Part shown: positions 1 to 8,048 of the stretch, in pieces
Layout: the number at the start of each line of letters is the position of its first letter
How positions within the stretch are numbered: the stretch's first letter is position 1
Assembly: GCA_938002815.1 (NCBI GenBank)
Contig: CALKZT010000096.1
Coordinates: forward strand, 1 to 40,602
From: an uncultured bacterium
GTDB taxonomy: Bacteria; Desulfobacterota; DSM-4660; Desulfatiglandales; CALKZT01
DNA: 40,602 nt
Direction: 5' to 3'
Program-made: the position numbers and the translations under genes
Notes under the pieces: model-generated
What the model was told of the DNA's origin: nothing
What the model saw: the letters and a program-made list of their open reading frames with translations, nothing else
The model's database searches: none

Positions 1-706
1 CCTTCGACATATTTCCATAGATTCCAGCTATTATCAACATGACAAATGAAATAGCATGTGAACCCATTGCAATATATAGGGAATTTTTGAGGCCGAATCT
101 CCCTGCTATGGAAAATAGATTATGAGTTCTATCAAATTCCATATCCTGACATGCGTAGATAATATCGAATCCTGAGACCCAAAAGATTACAAATAGAGAC
201 AAAAATACTACATCTGCTGATATACTGGGCCTCACCCCTATGTAGCCAGCCAGAGGAGAAAGCCCAAGGCAGAGTCCTAAGATATAGTGGCTGAGGTAAG
301 TAAATCTCTTGGTGAAAGAATAGCCCATGAGCAAGATATAGGCAAAGGGTGAAAGTTTAAGGCACAAAGGATTCAACTTATAGGCGGAAAAGAAAAAGAG
401 AACGGAGGTGATCAGAAAGAAGAGATATGCGGTAGGAAGGCCCAACTTACCTGAGGCCAGCTCCCTATGCACTGTCCTGGGATTTAGGCGGTCTATGTGT
501 CTATCCACTATCCTGTTGAAGGTCATGGCAGCTGCCCTCAAGGATGCAAATCCTAAGGCTATGAGGGATACTGTGGTGATATCAGGGAGCCTCCTTTGGG
601 CCAGGAGCATGCCTGAAAAGGCCATCGGGAGGCCGAAGAGGGTATGCTCCACCTTTATCATGTTCAGTATGTGCAGGATATTCTTAAGGGCCTTGGGAGC
701 CTCCAT
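1..706 (-). CDS. mqnP: UbiA-family prenyltransferase (menaquinone, MqnP-like), 3' end cut by window edge
   Basis: An integral-membrane prenyltransferase that would attach the polyprenyl chain to the naphthoate nucleus in the futalosine menaquinone pathway. The start ATG is at 704-706 and 235 residues are visible before the window edge. Both Asp-rich Mg-diphosphate motifs of the UbiA family are present: NRIVDRHID at residues 64-72 and D181, D188 and D192 in the second cluster (QDMEFD at 187-192). Hydrophobic helices lie between and after them. The start overlaps the end of the ubiD-type gene by 23 nt, so it is the last visible gene of the mqnE-mqnC-mqnX-ubiD operon. No strong ribosome-binding site is visible. 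Met16 is a possible alternative start. The assignment to menaquinone rather than ubiquinone rests on the operon context. Confidence 0.88.
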   Translation of the reverse strand, partial: MEAPKALKNILHILNMIKVEHTLFGLPMAFSGMLLAQRRLPDITTVSLIALGFASLRAAAMTFNRIVDRHIDRLNPRTVHRELASGKLGLPTAYLFFLITSVLFFFSAYKLNPLCLKLSPFAYILLMGYSFTKRFTYLSHYILGLCLGLSPLAGYIGVRPSISADVVFLSLFVIFWVSGFDIIYACQDMEFDRTHNLFSIAGRFGLKNSLYIAMGSHAISFVMLIIAGIYGNMSK

Positions 707-2156
707 GGGAACTGGGACCCACAATCAGGTATTTTAGCAAGGGCTCCACCTTTTTTAGTACCTCAGGGTTTGGTCTAAGTTCCTCAGGCCAAGGATATCT
801 TTTTGCCTCTCCCGGCCATTTTTTGGTGGCATCTATTCCCATCTTGCCCCCATAGCCTTCTATATCAGAGGCATGGTCCAGGACATCTAAAGGGCCTTTG
901 GTGATTATTACATCCCTTTGAGGATCCACATTGGCTCCTATATAGAAGAGGACCTGAGCTATGTCCTGGACATCCACCTCCCTGTCAAAGACAAATATGA
1001 ATTTGCTGAACATAAGCTGACCCAGTCCCCACAGGGCATGCATCACCTTTTGGGCATGGCCAGGGTATCTCTTATCTATGGAGACAAAGAGGAGGTTGTG
1101 GAAGACCCCTTCAGGGGGTAAGTTTATGTCCACTATCTCAGGGAGCTGTCTCTTTATAACGGGCAAAAATAGCCTTTCTGTAAGCTTGCCAAGGTAGGTA
1201 TCTTCCATCTTGGGGTGGCCCACCACTATGGCATGATATATGGGGGATCTGCGCATGGTGACGGTCTTCACATGGAAGATGGGATACATAGATGGTGGGG
1301 TATAAAATCCTGTGTGGTCCCCAAAGGGCCCCTCTAATCCGGATTCTTCCAGGCTCACATAGCCTTCCAGGACTATTTCGCTCTTGGCAGGTACCTCTAA
1401 ATCAGAGGAGATGCACCTTGTGAGCTCTAAAGGGCTACCTTTTAGAAGGCCTGCCAGCATAAATTCATCCATGCCCTCCAAGAGTGGGGCTGTAGCAGAA
1501 TAGCATGTTATGGGGTCAACACCTATGGCCACTGCCACCTCCAAATTCTGACCCAGCTCCTTTGCCCTCCCAAAATTATAGGCACCGCCTTTGTGGGGGT
1601 GCCAGTGCATAAAGGTCTTATCTCTCTCTATTACCTGCATCCTGTACATGCCCACATTTCGTCTCTTGGTTTTAGGATCCTTTGAGATGACCAATGGTGC
1701 TGTTATAAAGGGACCCCCATCCTTTTCCCAGCACCTAAGTATCGGAAGGTCAAAGAGATCCACCTCTCTTATGACCACCTCCTGACATGGGCCATCCTTT
1801 GAGGTCTTTGGAAAGAGGTTTTTCATGCGCAAGAGCCCCTTTAGGGCCTTTAATTTTTGGCCAATGCCCTTTGGAATCTCCCCGGTCAAGAAATACTCTA
1901 ATTTGGAGCCTATCTGACGATAGTCTTCCACACCAAAGATCATGTTCAACCTCTTTTCTGAGCCAAAGAGGTTAGTAAGGACAGGGATATTCTTCCCTTT
2001 GGGTCTTTCAAAGAGGAGTGCAGGCCCGCCCCTTTTTGAGAGCTCATAGGTTAGGGTGGAGATCTCCAAATCTGGGGAGACTTCCTCCTTTATCCTGATT
2101 AGCTCACCTGCCTTCTCTAACCCTAATATGGCTTCCCTTAGGTCTTCATAGGGCAT
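684..2156 (-). CDS. mqnL: UbiD-family prenylated-FMN decarboxylase (menaquinone, MqnL-like)
   Basis: A 490-residue UbiD-family decarboxylase, of normal family length. In futalosine organisms a UbiD-like protein is thought to remove the carboxylate of the 1,4-dihydroxy-6-naphthoate-derived intermediate after prenylation, using prenylated FMN made by a UbiX-like partner not seen here. The catalytic triad pattern known from Fdc1/UbiD (Arg, then two Glu five residues apart) is visible: R172 in GMYRMQ, E270, and E275 in EGPFGD. A GGAG ribosome site lies 6 nt before the ATG. The start overlaps the end of the mqnX-type gene by 11 nt. The family is sure. The exact step is inferred from the neighbours, as UbiD paralogues act on other aromatic acids. 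Confidence 0.9.
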   Translation of the reverse strand: MPYEDLREAILGLEKAGELIRIKEEVSPDLEISTLTYELSKRGGPALLFERPKGKNIPVLTNLFGSEKRLNMIFGVEDYRQIGSKLEYFLTGEIPKGIGQKLKALKGLLRMKNLFPKTSKDGPCQEVVIREVDLFDLPILRCWEKDGGPFITAPLVISKDPKTKRRNVGMYRMQVIERDKTFMHWHPHKGGAYNFGRAKELGQNLEVAVAIGVDPITCYSATAPLLEGMDEFMLAGLLKGSPLELTRCISSDLEVPAKSEIVLEGYVSLEESGLEGPFGDHTGFYTPPSMYPIFHVKTVTMRRSPIYHAIVVGHPKMEDTYLGKLTERLFLPVIKRQLPEIVDINLPPEGVFHNLLFVSIDKRYPGHAQKVMHALWGLGQLMFSKFIFVFDREVDVQDIAQVLFYIGANVDPQRDVIITKGPLDVLDHASDIEGYGGKMGIDATKKWPGEAKRYPWPEELRPNPEVLKKVEPLLKYLIVGPSSHGGSQGP

Positions 2157-3342
2157 CTTGGGCTCCTAACCACTTTATGGTCTTGTGAGAGGCCCCAAAT
2201 ATGGCCGAGGCCAAAGGGTCAGCGGAGGCGATTTGGCAGTCTAAATAGAGGAGGGAGGAGAGGCTGCTTCCCAAAAGGGTGTAACCTTCAAGCCCAAGGG
2301 CCTTGGCGGCATTTGTTGTGGCCATACTGAATACATCTCCGGGAGAGAGATAGGGGTAGTGTGAGAGGAGATACCTCATCTCATCCCAGACCGAAAGGGA
2401 TGGGGCGCTTGCAAGGGAATCTGTTCCAAGACAGATGGGGATCCCTCTTTTCAGAAATTCCCTTATTTCTATCACTATTCCATGGAGCCTGAGGCTAGAT
2501 CTGGGGCAGAGGCATACAAAGCATCCTCTCTCCCTTATGAGATCAAGCTCCCCTTCCTCCAGGTGATGGCAGTGGACCAAGATGGTATTGGGAGACAATA
2601 GCCCCACCTCTTTAAGCCTTTGGACCGAAGAGCCTCCAAAGGGTCCTAAGAGATCCAGGGCATGGCCCCTTTCGGCCATGAGATCTGCCCAGGGCCCTTT
2701 TCCCTCTCTGAGGAACTCCAATTCCAGCTCTGACTCGGCCAGATGGATGGTATATAGGGTCTTTCTTCCCTTGAGGGATTCTAATATGTGGCTCATGGTG
2801 ATGGGGGGGACGGTATGGGGTCCGTGAAAGGAAATTCCCTTCCCACCCTTTGCGATGAATCTTAGGGCCGGGCCAGGTGGTATTCTCCCTATGATCTCTA
2901 AGAAGGGAAGCCTTACATTGGGCCAGGGACCTTTCTCTTCCCTTATTAGCGGGCCCTCAAGGTAGTCTCGAGTATCTTGGTCAAGGAGCATGGGCTCTAT
3001 GTCAAGGAGGATGTAGGTGCCAGATTCATGGGACTCCTTCATGCCCCTATGGATCCCTCGCAAGATATCCTCCCTTGAGAGGGTGCCCCTATATTGGATC
3101 ACATCCCTTGTCCAGGATAGAAAGTCTCCTTGGGTTTCTCTCAACCGGTGTCCTTCACTCAGCCAAAGATGCGTATGACAGTTTATGAGGCCAAGGCATA
3201 TGGCCCCTGGCCCCATATCTTTGTAACTTAAAAAAGGTCTCCGCTTTTCTATTTTTACTACCCTTCTGTGCTGGACCTGTAAGGAGTAATCAGATAGTAG
3301 CTTTCCACCTGGTGCTATAAGCCACTTTGCCTCAAGGAGCAT
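2146..3342 (-). CDS. mqnX: Amidohydrolase, probable 6-aminodeoxyfutalosine deaminase
   Basis: A 398-residue amidohydrolase of the cytosine-deaminase/ATZ-TRZ type. Metal-binding and catalytic motifs are in order: HTH at 56-58, His173/His176 region, HLAE at 200-203, the His257-260 cluster (VHCHH), and Asp308 in GTDSLAS. In the futalosine pathway such enzymes deaminate aminodeoxyfutalosine, the MqnE product, to futalosine. The gene sits directly between mqnC and the ubiD-type gene, with only 2 nt after the mqnC stop. The function is inferred from this position plus family. Another purine or N-formimino deaminase cannot be excluded by eye. A deaminase implies a separate futalosine hydrolase (MqnB) elsewhere, since none is in the window. 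Confidence 0.78.
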   Translation of the reverse strand: MLLEAKWLIAPGGKLLSDYSLQVQHRRVVKIEKRRPFLSYKDMGPGAICLGLINCHTHLWLSEGHRLRETQGDFLSWTRDVIQYRGTLSREDILRGIHRGMKESHESGTYILLDIEPMLLDQDTRDYLEGPLIREEKGPWPNVRLPFLEIIGRIPPGPALRFIAKGGKGISFHGPHTVPPITMSHILESLKGRKTLYTIHLAESELELEFLREGKGPWADLMAERGHALDLLGPFGGSSVQRLKEVGLLSPNTILVHCHHLEEGELDLIRERGCFVCLCPRSSLRLHGIVIEIREFLKRGIPICLGTDSLASAPSLSVWDEMRYLLSHYPYLSPGDVFSMATTNAAKALGLEGYTLLGSSLSSLLYLDCQIASADPLASAIFGASHKTIKWLGAQDAL

Positions 3343-3344
3343 GA

Positions 3345-4373
3345 CTAATTTAGGATCCTATAAAAGACATCTCTCTTTTTGGGGAGAAAGCCGGCCCTGG
3401 TTATAATTTCCCTTATGGCCCATTCATCGAGCATATGGGTTGTGCCCGCAGAAGAGACCACATTCTCTTCCATCATGGTGGAACCCATATCGTCTGCACC
3501 ATAAAAGAGGGCTATCTGTGCCACATCCTTGCCTTGGGTGACCCAAGATGCCTGGATGTGCGAGATGTTATCCAAAAAAATCCTGGAGATTGCTAGGACC
3601 CTCAGATACTCTGCAGGGTAATTCACCTTTTGGGGGAGCCCATTGGGCCAAGGCTGATAGGGCCAGCATATAAAGGCAGTAAAACCGCCTGTTCTGTCCT
3701 GTAGATCCCTTATGAGCTTTAGGTGGACGATCCTTTCTACCCAGGATTCCATATGGCCAAACATCATGGTGACCGTGCTCTTGAGCCCGATCCTGTGTGC
3801 CTTTTCCATTACTGTCAGATATTCTTTTGTGCTCGCCTTTTTGGGGGAGAGGGCCTTTCTCACCCTGTCAGAGAGTATCTCAGCACCTCCTCCCGGGACC
3901 GATCCAAGACCAGCATCCTTCAAGGCCTCAAGGATATATTCTATGGGCCTTTTGTAAAGTTGGGAAAAGAACAATATCTCTGGAGGGGAGTACCCATGCA
4001 CACCCAGGCCACTTTCCCTGATGGTCCTCACCATGTTCAAGTGGTAGGAGAATGGAAGATGGGGGTTTAGGCCGCCCTGGAGGAGTATGTGGGTACCACC
4101 CCTCTTTTTTGTGGCCCGTAATTTTTCAAGGAGGGTCTCTTGATCTAAGACATAGGCATCCGGGGCCTCTCTCTCCCTTGAGAAGGCGCAATACCTGCAC
4201 TGGGAAATGCATATGTTTGTGTAGTTTATGTTTCTATCCACTGCATAGGTGACTATGTGAGGATCGTTTAGACGCATCCTGATCTCCTCTGCCAGGGCCC
4301 CCAAGGAAAAGAGGTCATACTTTAGGGCAAGCCTTAAGGCCTCTTTTACTCCCATTCTCTTATCCCATTTCAT
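3345..4373 (-). CDS. mqnC: Cyclic dehypoxanthinyl futalosine synthase (radical SAM)
   Basis: A radical-SAM enzyme that cyclises dehypoxanthinyl futalosine in menaquinone biosynthesis. Counted from the chosen start it has 342 residues, and the 4Fe-4S cysteines are C55, C59 and C62 (CxxxCxxC). It carries MqnC-type signatures: GGTHILLQGGLNP, the HGYSPPEI segment and SVPGGGAEIL. These separate it from its paralogue upstream, which has HLVGACHP and KGLTAVEV at the same places. The open frame extends to 4400, but the ATG at 4373 has a purine-rich GGGGGAAAGG just upstream and reduces the overlap with mqnE to 14 nt, so it is preferred. Translational coupling to mqnE is likely. Confidence 0.93.
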   Translation of the reverse strand: MKWDKRMGVKEALRLALKYDLFSLGALAEEIRMRLNDPHIVTYAVDRNINYTNICISQCRYCAFSREREAPDAYVLDQETLLEKLRATKKRGGTHILLQGGLNPHLPFSYHLNMVRTIRESGLGVHGYSPPEILFFSQLYKRPIEYILEALKDAGLGSVPGGGAEILSDRVRKALSPKKASTKEYLTVMEKAHRIGLKSTVTMMFGHMESWVERIVHLKLIRDLQDRTGGFTAFICWPYQPWPNGLPQKVNYPAEYLRVLAISRIFLDNISHIQASWVTQGKDVAQIALFYGADDMGSTMMEENVVSSAGTTHMLDEWAIREIITRAGFLPKKRDVFYRILN

Positions 4374-5439
4374 CCTTTCCCCCCATGCGATAGAGCACAT
4401 CCCTCCTAAGGGGTATAAACCCAGTTTCGGTTATGAGATCCAAAAGGGTCCTTTGGTCCATAAAGAGGCTTTCTGTGCCACCTGCCTCTTTGCCTATCTT
4501 TTCGCCTAAGACAGTACCTTCCAGGTCGTCTGCTCCATACAGGAGGGCCAAAGAGGCAAGTTTTATCCCCATCATGACCCAATAGGCCTTTATATGGGGA
4601 AAGTTATGGAGGACAAGCCTTGAGATGGCCACTGTCTTTAGGATATCTACTCCATCTGGTCCACCAAGGTGCCCAAGAGCTGTATTTTTGGGGAGAAAGG
4701 GTAAGGGCACAAAGGCCATAAATCCCCCGGTCTCTTCCTGCAACTCCCTCAGTCTTAAGAGGTGCTCTACCCTATCTTCCAAGCCCTCTATGTGTCCAAA
4801 GAGCATGGTGGCGTTAGATACAATTCCCAAGGTATGGGCCTTTTTGTGTATCTGGAGCCATAGCTCAGATGAGATCTTTTGGGGGCAGATCCTCTCCCGG
4901 ATCTGGTCCTTTAGTATCTCGGCTCCTCCGCCGGCAAGGGCATCCAGGCCTGCCTCCTTCAGGGCAATGAGCACCTCCTCGATGGAGAGTTTATCCACCT
5001 TTGAGATATGTGCCACCTCCACAGCAGTTAGCCCCTTTACACCCACGTGCGGGAACTCTCTTTTTATGAGGCTTATGGCCTCCATATAGTATTTTAGGCC
5101 CAAATGGGGATGACAGGCCCCCACAAGATGGACCTCATCTATCTGGGGGGTCCTCTTTAGCTCCTCTATTATCTCATCTGGGTCCAAGAGGTAGCTTTCC
5201 CTATTTCCCTCTCTTTTGGAGAAGGCACAGAAAAGGCAGCTATTGGTACAGATATTTGTGTAGTTGAGGTGCCTGTTTAAGGCGTAATAGACATTCTTGC
5301 CACTCTTCTCTGTCCTGACCCTATGGGCAAGCCTCCCTATGCGGTTTAGGTCCTTGGAACCATAAAGCCTTAGAATCTCCTCTCTCTCTAAAGGGGCCCC
5401 TTTTTCCAGAGAGGCCTCTATCTTTTCGAAGATATCCAT
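4360..5439 (-). CDS. mqnE: Aminofutalosine synthase (radical SAM)
   Basis: A 359-residue radical-SAM enzyme that joins the MqnA product, 3-[(1-carboxyvinyl)oxy]benzoate, to SAM-derived adenosine, giving aminofutalosine. The cluster cysteines are C64, C68 and C71 (CTNSCLFC). The sequence matches the MqnE branch (HLVGACHP, KGLTAVEV, LAGGGAEIL, NATMLFGH) and is paralogous to mqnC downstream. It is the first gene of the five-gene minus-strand operon. A clear TAGGAG lies 6 nt before the ATG at 5437-5439. It is divergent from the ABC transporter genes across a short shared promoter region. mqnA, mqnB and mqnD are not in this window. Confidence 0.92.
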   Translation of the reverse strand: MDIFEKIEASLEKGAPLEREEILRLYGSKDLNRIGRLAHRVRTEKSGKNVYYALNRHLNYTNICTNSCLFCAFSKREGNRESYLLDPDEIIEELKRTPQIDEVHLVGACHPHLGLKYYMEAISLIKREFPHVGVKGLTAVEVAHISKVDKLSIEEVLIALKEAGLDALAGGGAEILKDQIRERICPQKISSELWLQIHKKAHTLGIVSNATMLFGHIEGLEDRVEHLLRLRELQEETGGFMAFVPLPFLPKNTALGHLGGPDGVDILKTVAISRLVLHNFPHIKAYWVMMGIKLASLALLYGADDLEGTVLGEKIGKEAGGTESLFMDQRTLLDLITETGFIPLRRDVLYRMGGKDEMG

Positions 5440-5550
5440 GGCATGCTCCTAAATAATTCCAAAAATATTGTTGACATCCTGTGACCCTTTAGTCAATCCT
5501 AAATGAAGCTTTCTATAAAAAAACTCCTAATGGGGTCCGGAGGTAAATCC
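5440..5550. promoter_or_regulatory. Divergent promoter region, mqnE operon versus ABC transporter
   Basis: A 111-bp gap between the divergent starts of mqnE and the transporter operon, once the transporter start is placed at 5551. On the plus strand it contains TTGACA at 5471-5476, with no good -10 at 17 nt, and a TATAAA at 5514-5519 that could serve as a -10 with a poor -35. On the minus strand, TTGACT (complement of 5491-5496) is followed by AT-rich sequence. The region must hold promoters for both units, but the exact elements are uncertain. Confidence 0.4.
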
Positions 5551-6552
5551 ATGGGTATAATATGGGTCCTTTTCACCCTTTTGGCCCTCATCTTAGTCCC
5601 CTGTGGGGATTTAGGGGCTCAAAAGGTTGTGAAGGTGGGTATGTTGAAGCTGGTGAGTTCTGCACCCCTTTTTATCGGGATGGACAAGGGCTTCTTTGAA
5701 GAGGAAGGGATAAAGTGCGAGGCAGTCTATTTTAATTCTGCTCAGCCTATTTCCACTGCACTGGCCTCAAAGGATGTGGACGTGGCAGCCACTGGTCTTA
5801 CCGCAGGTCTTTATAACCTCATAGGCTCAGGAATGGATATGAAGATAGTGGCAGATAAAGGGAGAGAAAAAAAGGGCTTTAAACTGACCGCCATCATGAT
5901 TTCCAACAAGGAGTACGAAAAGGGTACCAGGAAATTGTCAGACCTGAAGGGCAAAAAGATCGGCGTAACCCAGGTGGGCTCCACATTTCACTATATATTA
6001 GGGAGGCTCTTAGAAGAGGAAGGACTCTCCCTAAAGGATGTGGAGGTGGTCCCCATGGGGGGTCTCAAAAACATTGCCGATGCCCTCAGTACTGATGGGA
6101 TCCAAGGGGGTTTTGTGGTACAGCCCCATGTGAGTCTCCTGGAAGAAAAAGGCCTTGGAAAGGTCCTTTTGTGGGTATCAGACAAGATGGACTACCAGAT
6201 TGCCGCGATAGTATACGGGGAGAGGATGTTTAAGGAAAGAGATGTTGGGTCTGCCTTTATGAGGGCCTATAGAAAATCCACAGACTACTATTATAAGAAG
6301 GGCCTCTTGGCCATGAAGGAAAGTAGAGCTTCAGAGGCAGATGAGGTCTTGGGCATTATCTCTAAGTATACGGAGGTGGAAAAAGGGTTTGTGGCAAAGG
6401 GGCTCAACTATAACGACCCGGAGGGTAGACTGGATCTAAAGGATATCCAGAGACAGTTAGAGTGGCTATCCAAGGAGGGGCTTCTAAAAAAGAGGCTTAC
6501 TCCAGGTGAGGTGGTGGACGAATCCTTTTTGAACCAGATCTTGAAGAATTAG
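5551..6552 (+). CDS. ABC transporter substrate-binding protein (NMT1/SsuA/TauA type)
   Basis: A periplasmic solute-binding protein of the NMT1/THI5-like, SsuA/TauA group. These bind nitrogen- or sulfur-containing organics such as pyrimidine precursors of thiamine, taurine or sulfonates. A longer frame begins at 5503, but the ATG at 5551 is preceded at 7 nt by GGAGG (5539-5543). It gives a protein opening directly with a hydrophobic Sec signal (MGIIWVLFTLLALILV) and an Ala-x-Ala-like cleavage region before KVVKVGML. The family hallmark DKGFFEEEGI follows, then a two-lobe fold. It is the first gene of a three-gene importer operon. The substrate cannot be read from sequence. It is not MqnA, although MqnA shares the fold. 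Confidence 0.88.
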   Translation: MGIIWVLFTLLALILVPCGDLGAQKVVKVGMLKLVSSAPLFIGMDKGFFEEEGIKCEAVYFNSAQPISTALASKDVDVAATGLTAGLYNLIGSGMDMKIVADKGREKKGFKLTAIMISNKEYEKGTRKLSDLKGKKIGVTQVGSTFHYILGRLLEEEGLSLKDVEVVPMGGLKNIADALSTDGIQGGFVVQPHVSLLEEKGLGKVLLWVSDKMDYQIAAIVYGERMFKERDVGSAFMRAYRKSTDYYYKKGLLAMKESRASEADEVLGIISKYTEVEKGFVAKGLNYNDPEGRLDLKDIQRQLEWLSKEGLLKKRLTPGEVVDESFLNQILKN

Positions 6553-6555
6553 GCC

Positions 6556-7299
6556 ATGAAGCTCGTAGTAGAAGGGCTTTGTAAGTCCTATCAGAGGGAT
6601 GGGACAAAAGTCCTTGTGTTGGAAGGACTCAGCTTTGAGGTGAATCAAGGGGAATTTGTCTCAATAGTTGGGCCTTCTGGATGTGGTAAGAGCACATTAC
6701 TCAAATGCATTGCAGGTCTTGAAGGGTCAGATGAGGGCCTTGTCTCTTACCAGGGGAACGGGGATTCCCAAAGACCTCTTTGTTCCATTGTCTTTCAGGA
6801 GCTGGCCCTCTTTCCTTGGCGGAGTGCCCTAAAAAACATAACCTTTGGTCTGGAGGAGCTCCGAATCCCAAAGAGGGAAAGGGAAAGAATTGGAAGGAAA
6901 TATTTGGAGATGATGAGGTTAGGGGGCTTTGAATCCTTTAGACCAAAGGAGCTTTCAGGGGGCATGAAACAGAGGGTGGCCATAGCAAGGGCCATGGCAG
7001 TGGAACCCTACCTGTTAGTGATGGATGAGCCTATGGCCTCTTTAGATGCCATCACAGCCCAAAGGCTCCAAATGGACCTCATGGAGATTATCTCCCAAAA
7101 GGGTCAAAGTGTCCTGTATGTGACCCATAACATCCCTGAGGCAGTATTCCTATCAGACAGGGTCATTGTGCTCACCGAGAGGCCGGGCAGGATAAAAGAG
7201 GAGGTGAGGATCGAAGAGAGTCGGCCAAGGGATCTGGCATTTAAGCTCTCTTCTAAGTTTGTGGGCTATCTGGAGAGGCTATGGAAGCTACTCTCCTAA
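6556..7299 (+). CDS. ABC transporter ATP-binding protein (SsuB/TauB type)
   Basis: The cytoplasmic ATPase of the importer, 247 residues. It has a complete set of motifs: Walker A GPSGCGKST at 39-47, Q-loop Gln81 before ELALFPW, signature LSGGMKQR at 133-140, Walker B LLVMDE at 153-158, D-loop SLD and the switch His191. The start lies 3 nt after the stop of the binding-protein gene, and the end overlaps the permease gene by 19 nt. Size and the LFPW segment after the Q-loop fit the nitrate/sulfonate/taurine subfamily. Nothing suggests degeneration. Confidence 0.94.
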   Translation: MKLVVEGLCKSYQRDGTKVLVLEGLSFEVNQGEFVSIVGPSGCGKSTLLKCIAGLEGSDEGLVSYQGNGDSQRPLCSIVFQELALFPWRSALKNITFGLEELRIPKRERERIGRKYLEMMRLGGFESFRPKELSGGMKQRVAIARAMAVEPYLLVMDEPMASLDAITAQRLQMDLMEIISQKGQSVLYVTHNIPEAVFLSDRVIVLTERPGRIKEEVRIEESRPRDLAFKLSSKFVGYLERLWKLLS

Positions 7300-8048
7300 A
7301 AGGGATCTTTGGTTCCAGGAAGGCCGTTTCTGCTCTGAGTCTCTTGGCGTTCCTATCCCTCTGGGAGGTGGGGTCCAAGACCGGCATCCTCTCCCCTGTA
7401 TTTTTGCCCGCCCCATCCGGGGTTATTCTTGTATTGCTGGATATGATAAGCTCAGGGGAGCTTTGGCCACATCTCTTCCTTTCCCTAAAGAGGATCTTTT
7501 GGGGCATGCTAATAGGAGTGGGCCTTGGATGGATTGTGGGGATGGCCACAGGGCTTTCCCCTGTGATAGGGGCAGTTCTAAACCCCATATTGGCCTGCCT
7601 CTATCCCATTCCAAAGGTAGCCATCCTCCCCCTGTTGATACTCTATTTGGGGATAGGTGAGGCCTCTAAGGTGGGAGTGATCTCCATAGGGGTCTTTTTC
7701 CCAGTCTTTATCAACACCAGGTCAGGCGTCAAGGGTGTGGACAGTATTTGGATCCTGGCTGCCAGATCTTTAGGGGCTTCCACCATGAGCATATGGTTTA
7801 AGGTGGTGCTTCCTGCCTCCCTATCATATTTCCTGAGCGGGGTAAGACTTGGCTCAGGGATTGCGCTACTACTTCTGGTGACATCTGAGATGATAGGTGC
7901 AAACTCAGGTATAGGGTATCTGATCCTCAGCTCAGCAGACCTGATGCTCACAGATAGGTTATTGGCAGGTATCCTGATAACTTCACTTTTGGGGCTTTTG
8001 TTCTCCTATACCCTTGACCTCTTGGAAAAAAGGCTTCCCTTCAATTGA
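7281..8048 (+). CDS. ABC transporter permease (SsuC/TauC type)
   Basis: A 255-residue inner-membrane permease with about six hydrophobic helices and the BPD_transp_1 fold. The EAA-type coupling region is around residues 155-180 (AARSLGASTMSIWFKVVLP). It completes the three-component importer with the two genes upstream. The ATG at 7281 lies inside the ATPase gene and is preceded by GGAGAGG, so translational coupling is expected. The 3' end overlaps the end of the convergent hisHF gene by 8 nt, leaving no room for a terminator between them. Confidence 0.92.
   Translation: MEATLLKGIFGSRKAVSALSLLAFLSLWEVGSKTGILSPVFLPAPSGVILVLLDMISSGELWPHLFLSLKRIFWGMLIGVGLGWIVGMATGLSPVIGAVLNPILACLYPIPKVAILPLLILYLGIGEASKVGVISIGVFFPVFINTRSGVKGVDSIWILAARSLGASTMSIWFKVVLPASLSYFLSGVRLGSGIALLLLVTSEMIGANSGIGYLILSSADLMLTDRLLAGILITSLLGLLFSYTLDLLEKRLPFN

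Noticed and set aside
408-737. 109-codon plus-strand frame over the start of the window
   Set aside because: It lies antisense to the UbiA-type prenyltransferase, whose Asp-rich motifs on the minus strand are unmistakable.
3712-4252. Several plus-strand frames antisense to mqnC and mqnE (including 4625-5089)
   Set aside because: They are shadows of the radical-SAM genes: no start signals, no domain, and low-complexity Ser/Pro-rich products.
5551-6552. Binding protein considered as MqnA because of the adjacent menaquinone genes
   Set aside because: It has a Sec signal and the NMT1 hallmark DKGFFEEEGI and is followed by its own ATPase and permease. MqnA is cytoplasmic and lacks these.
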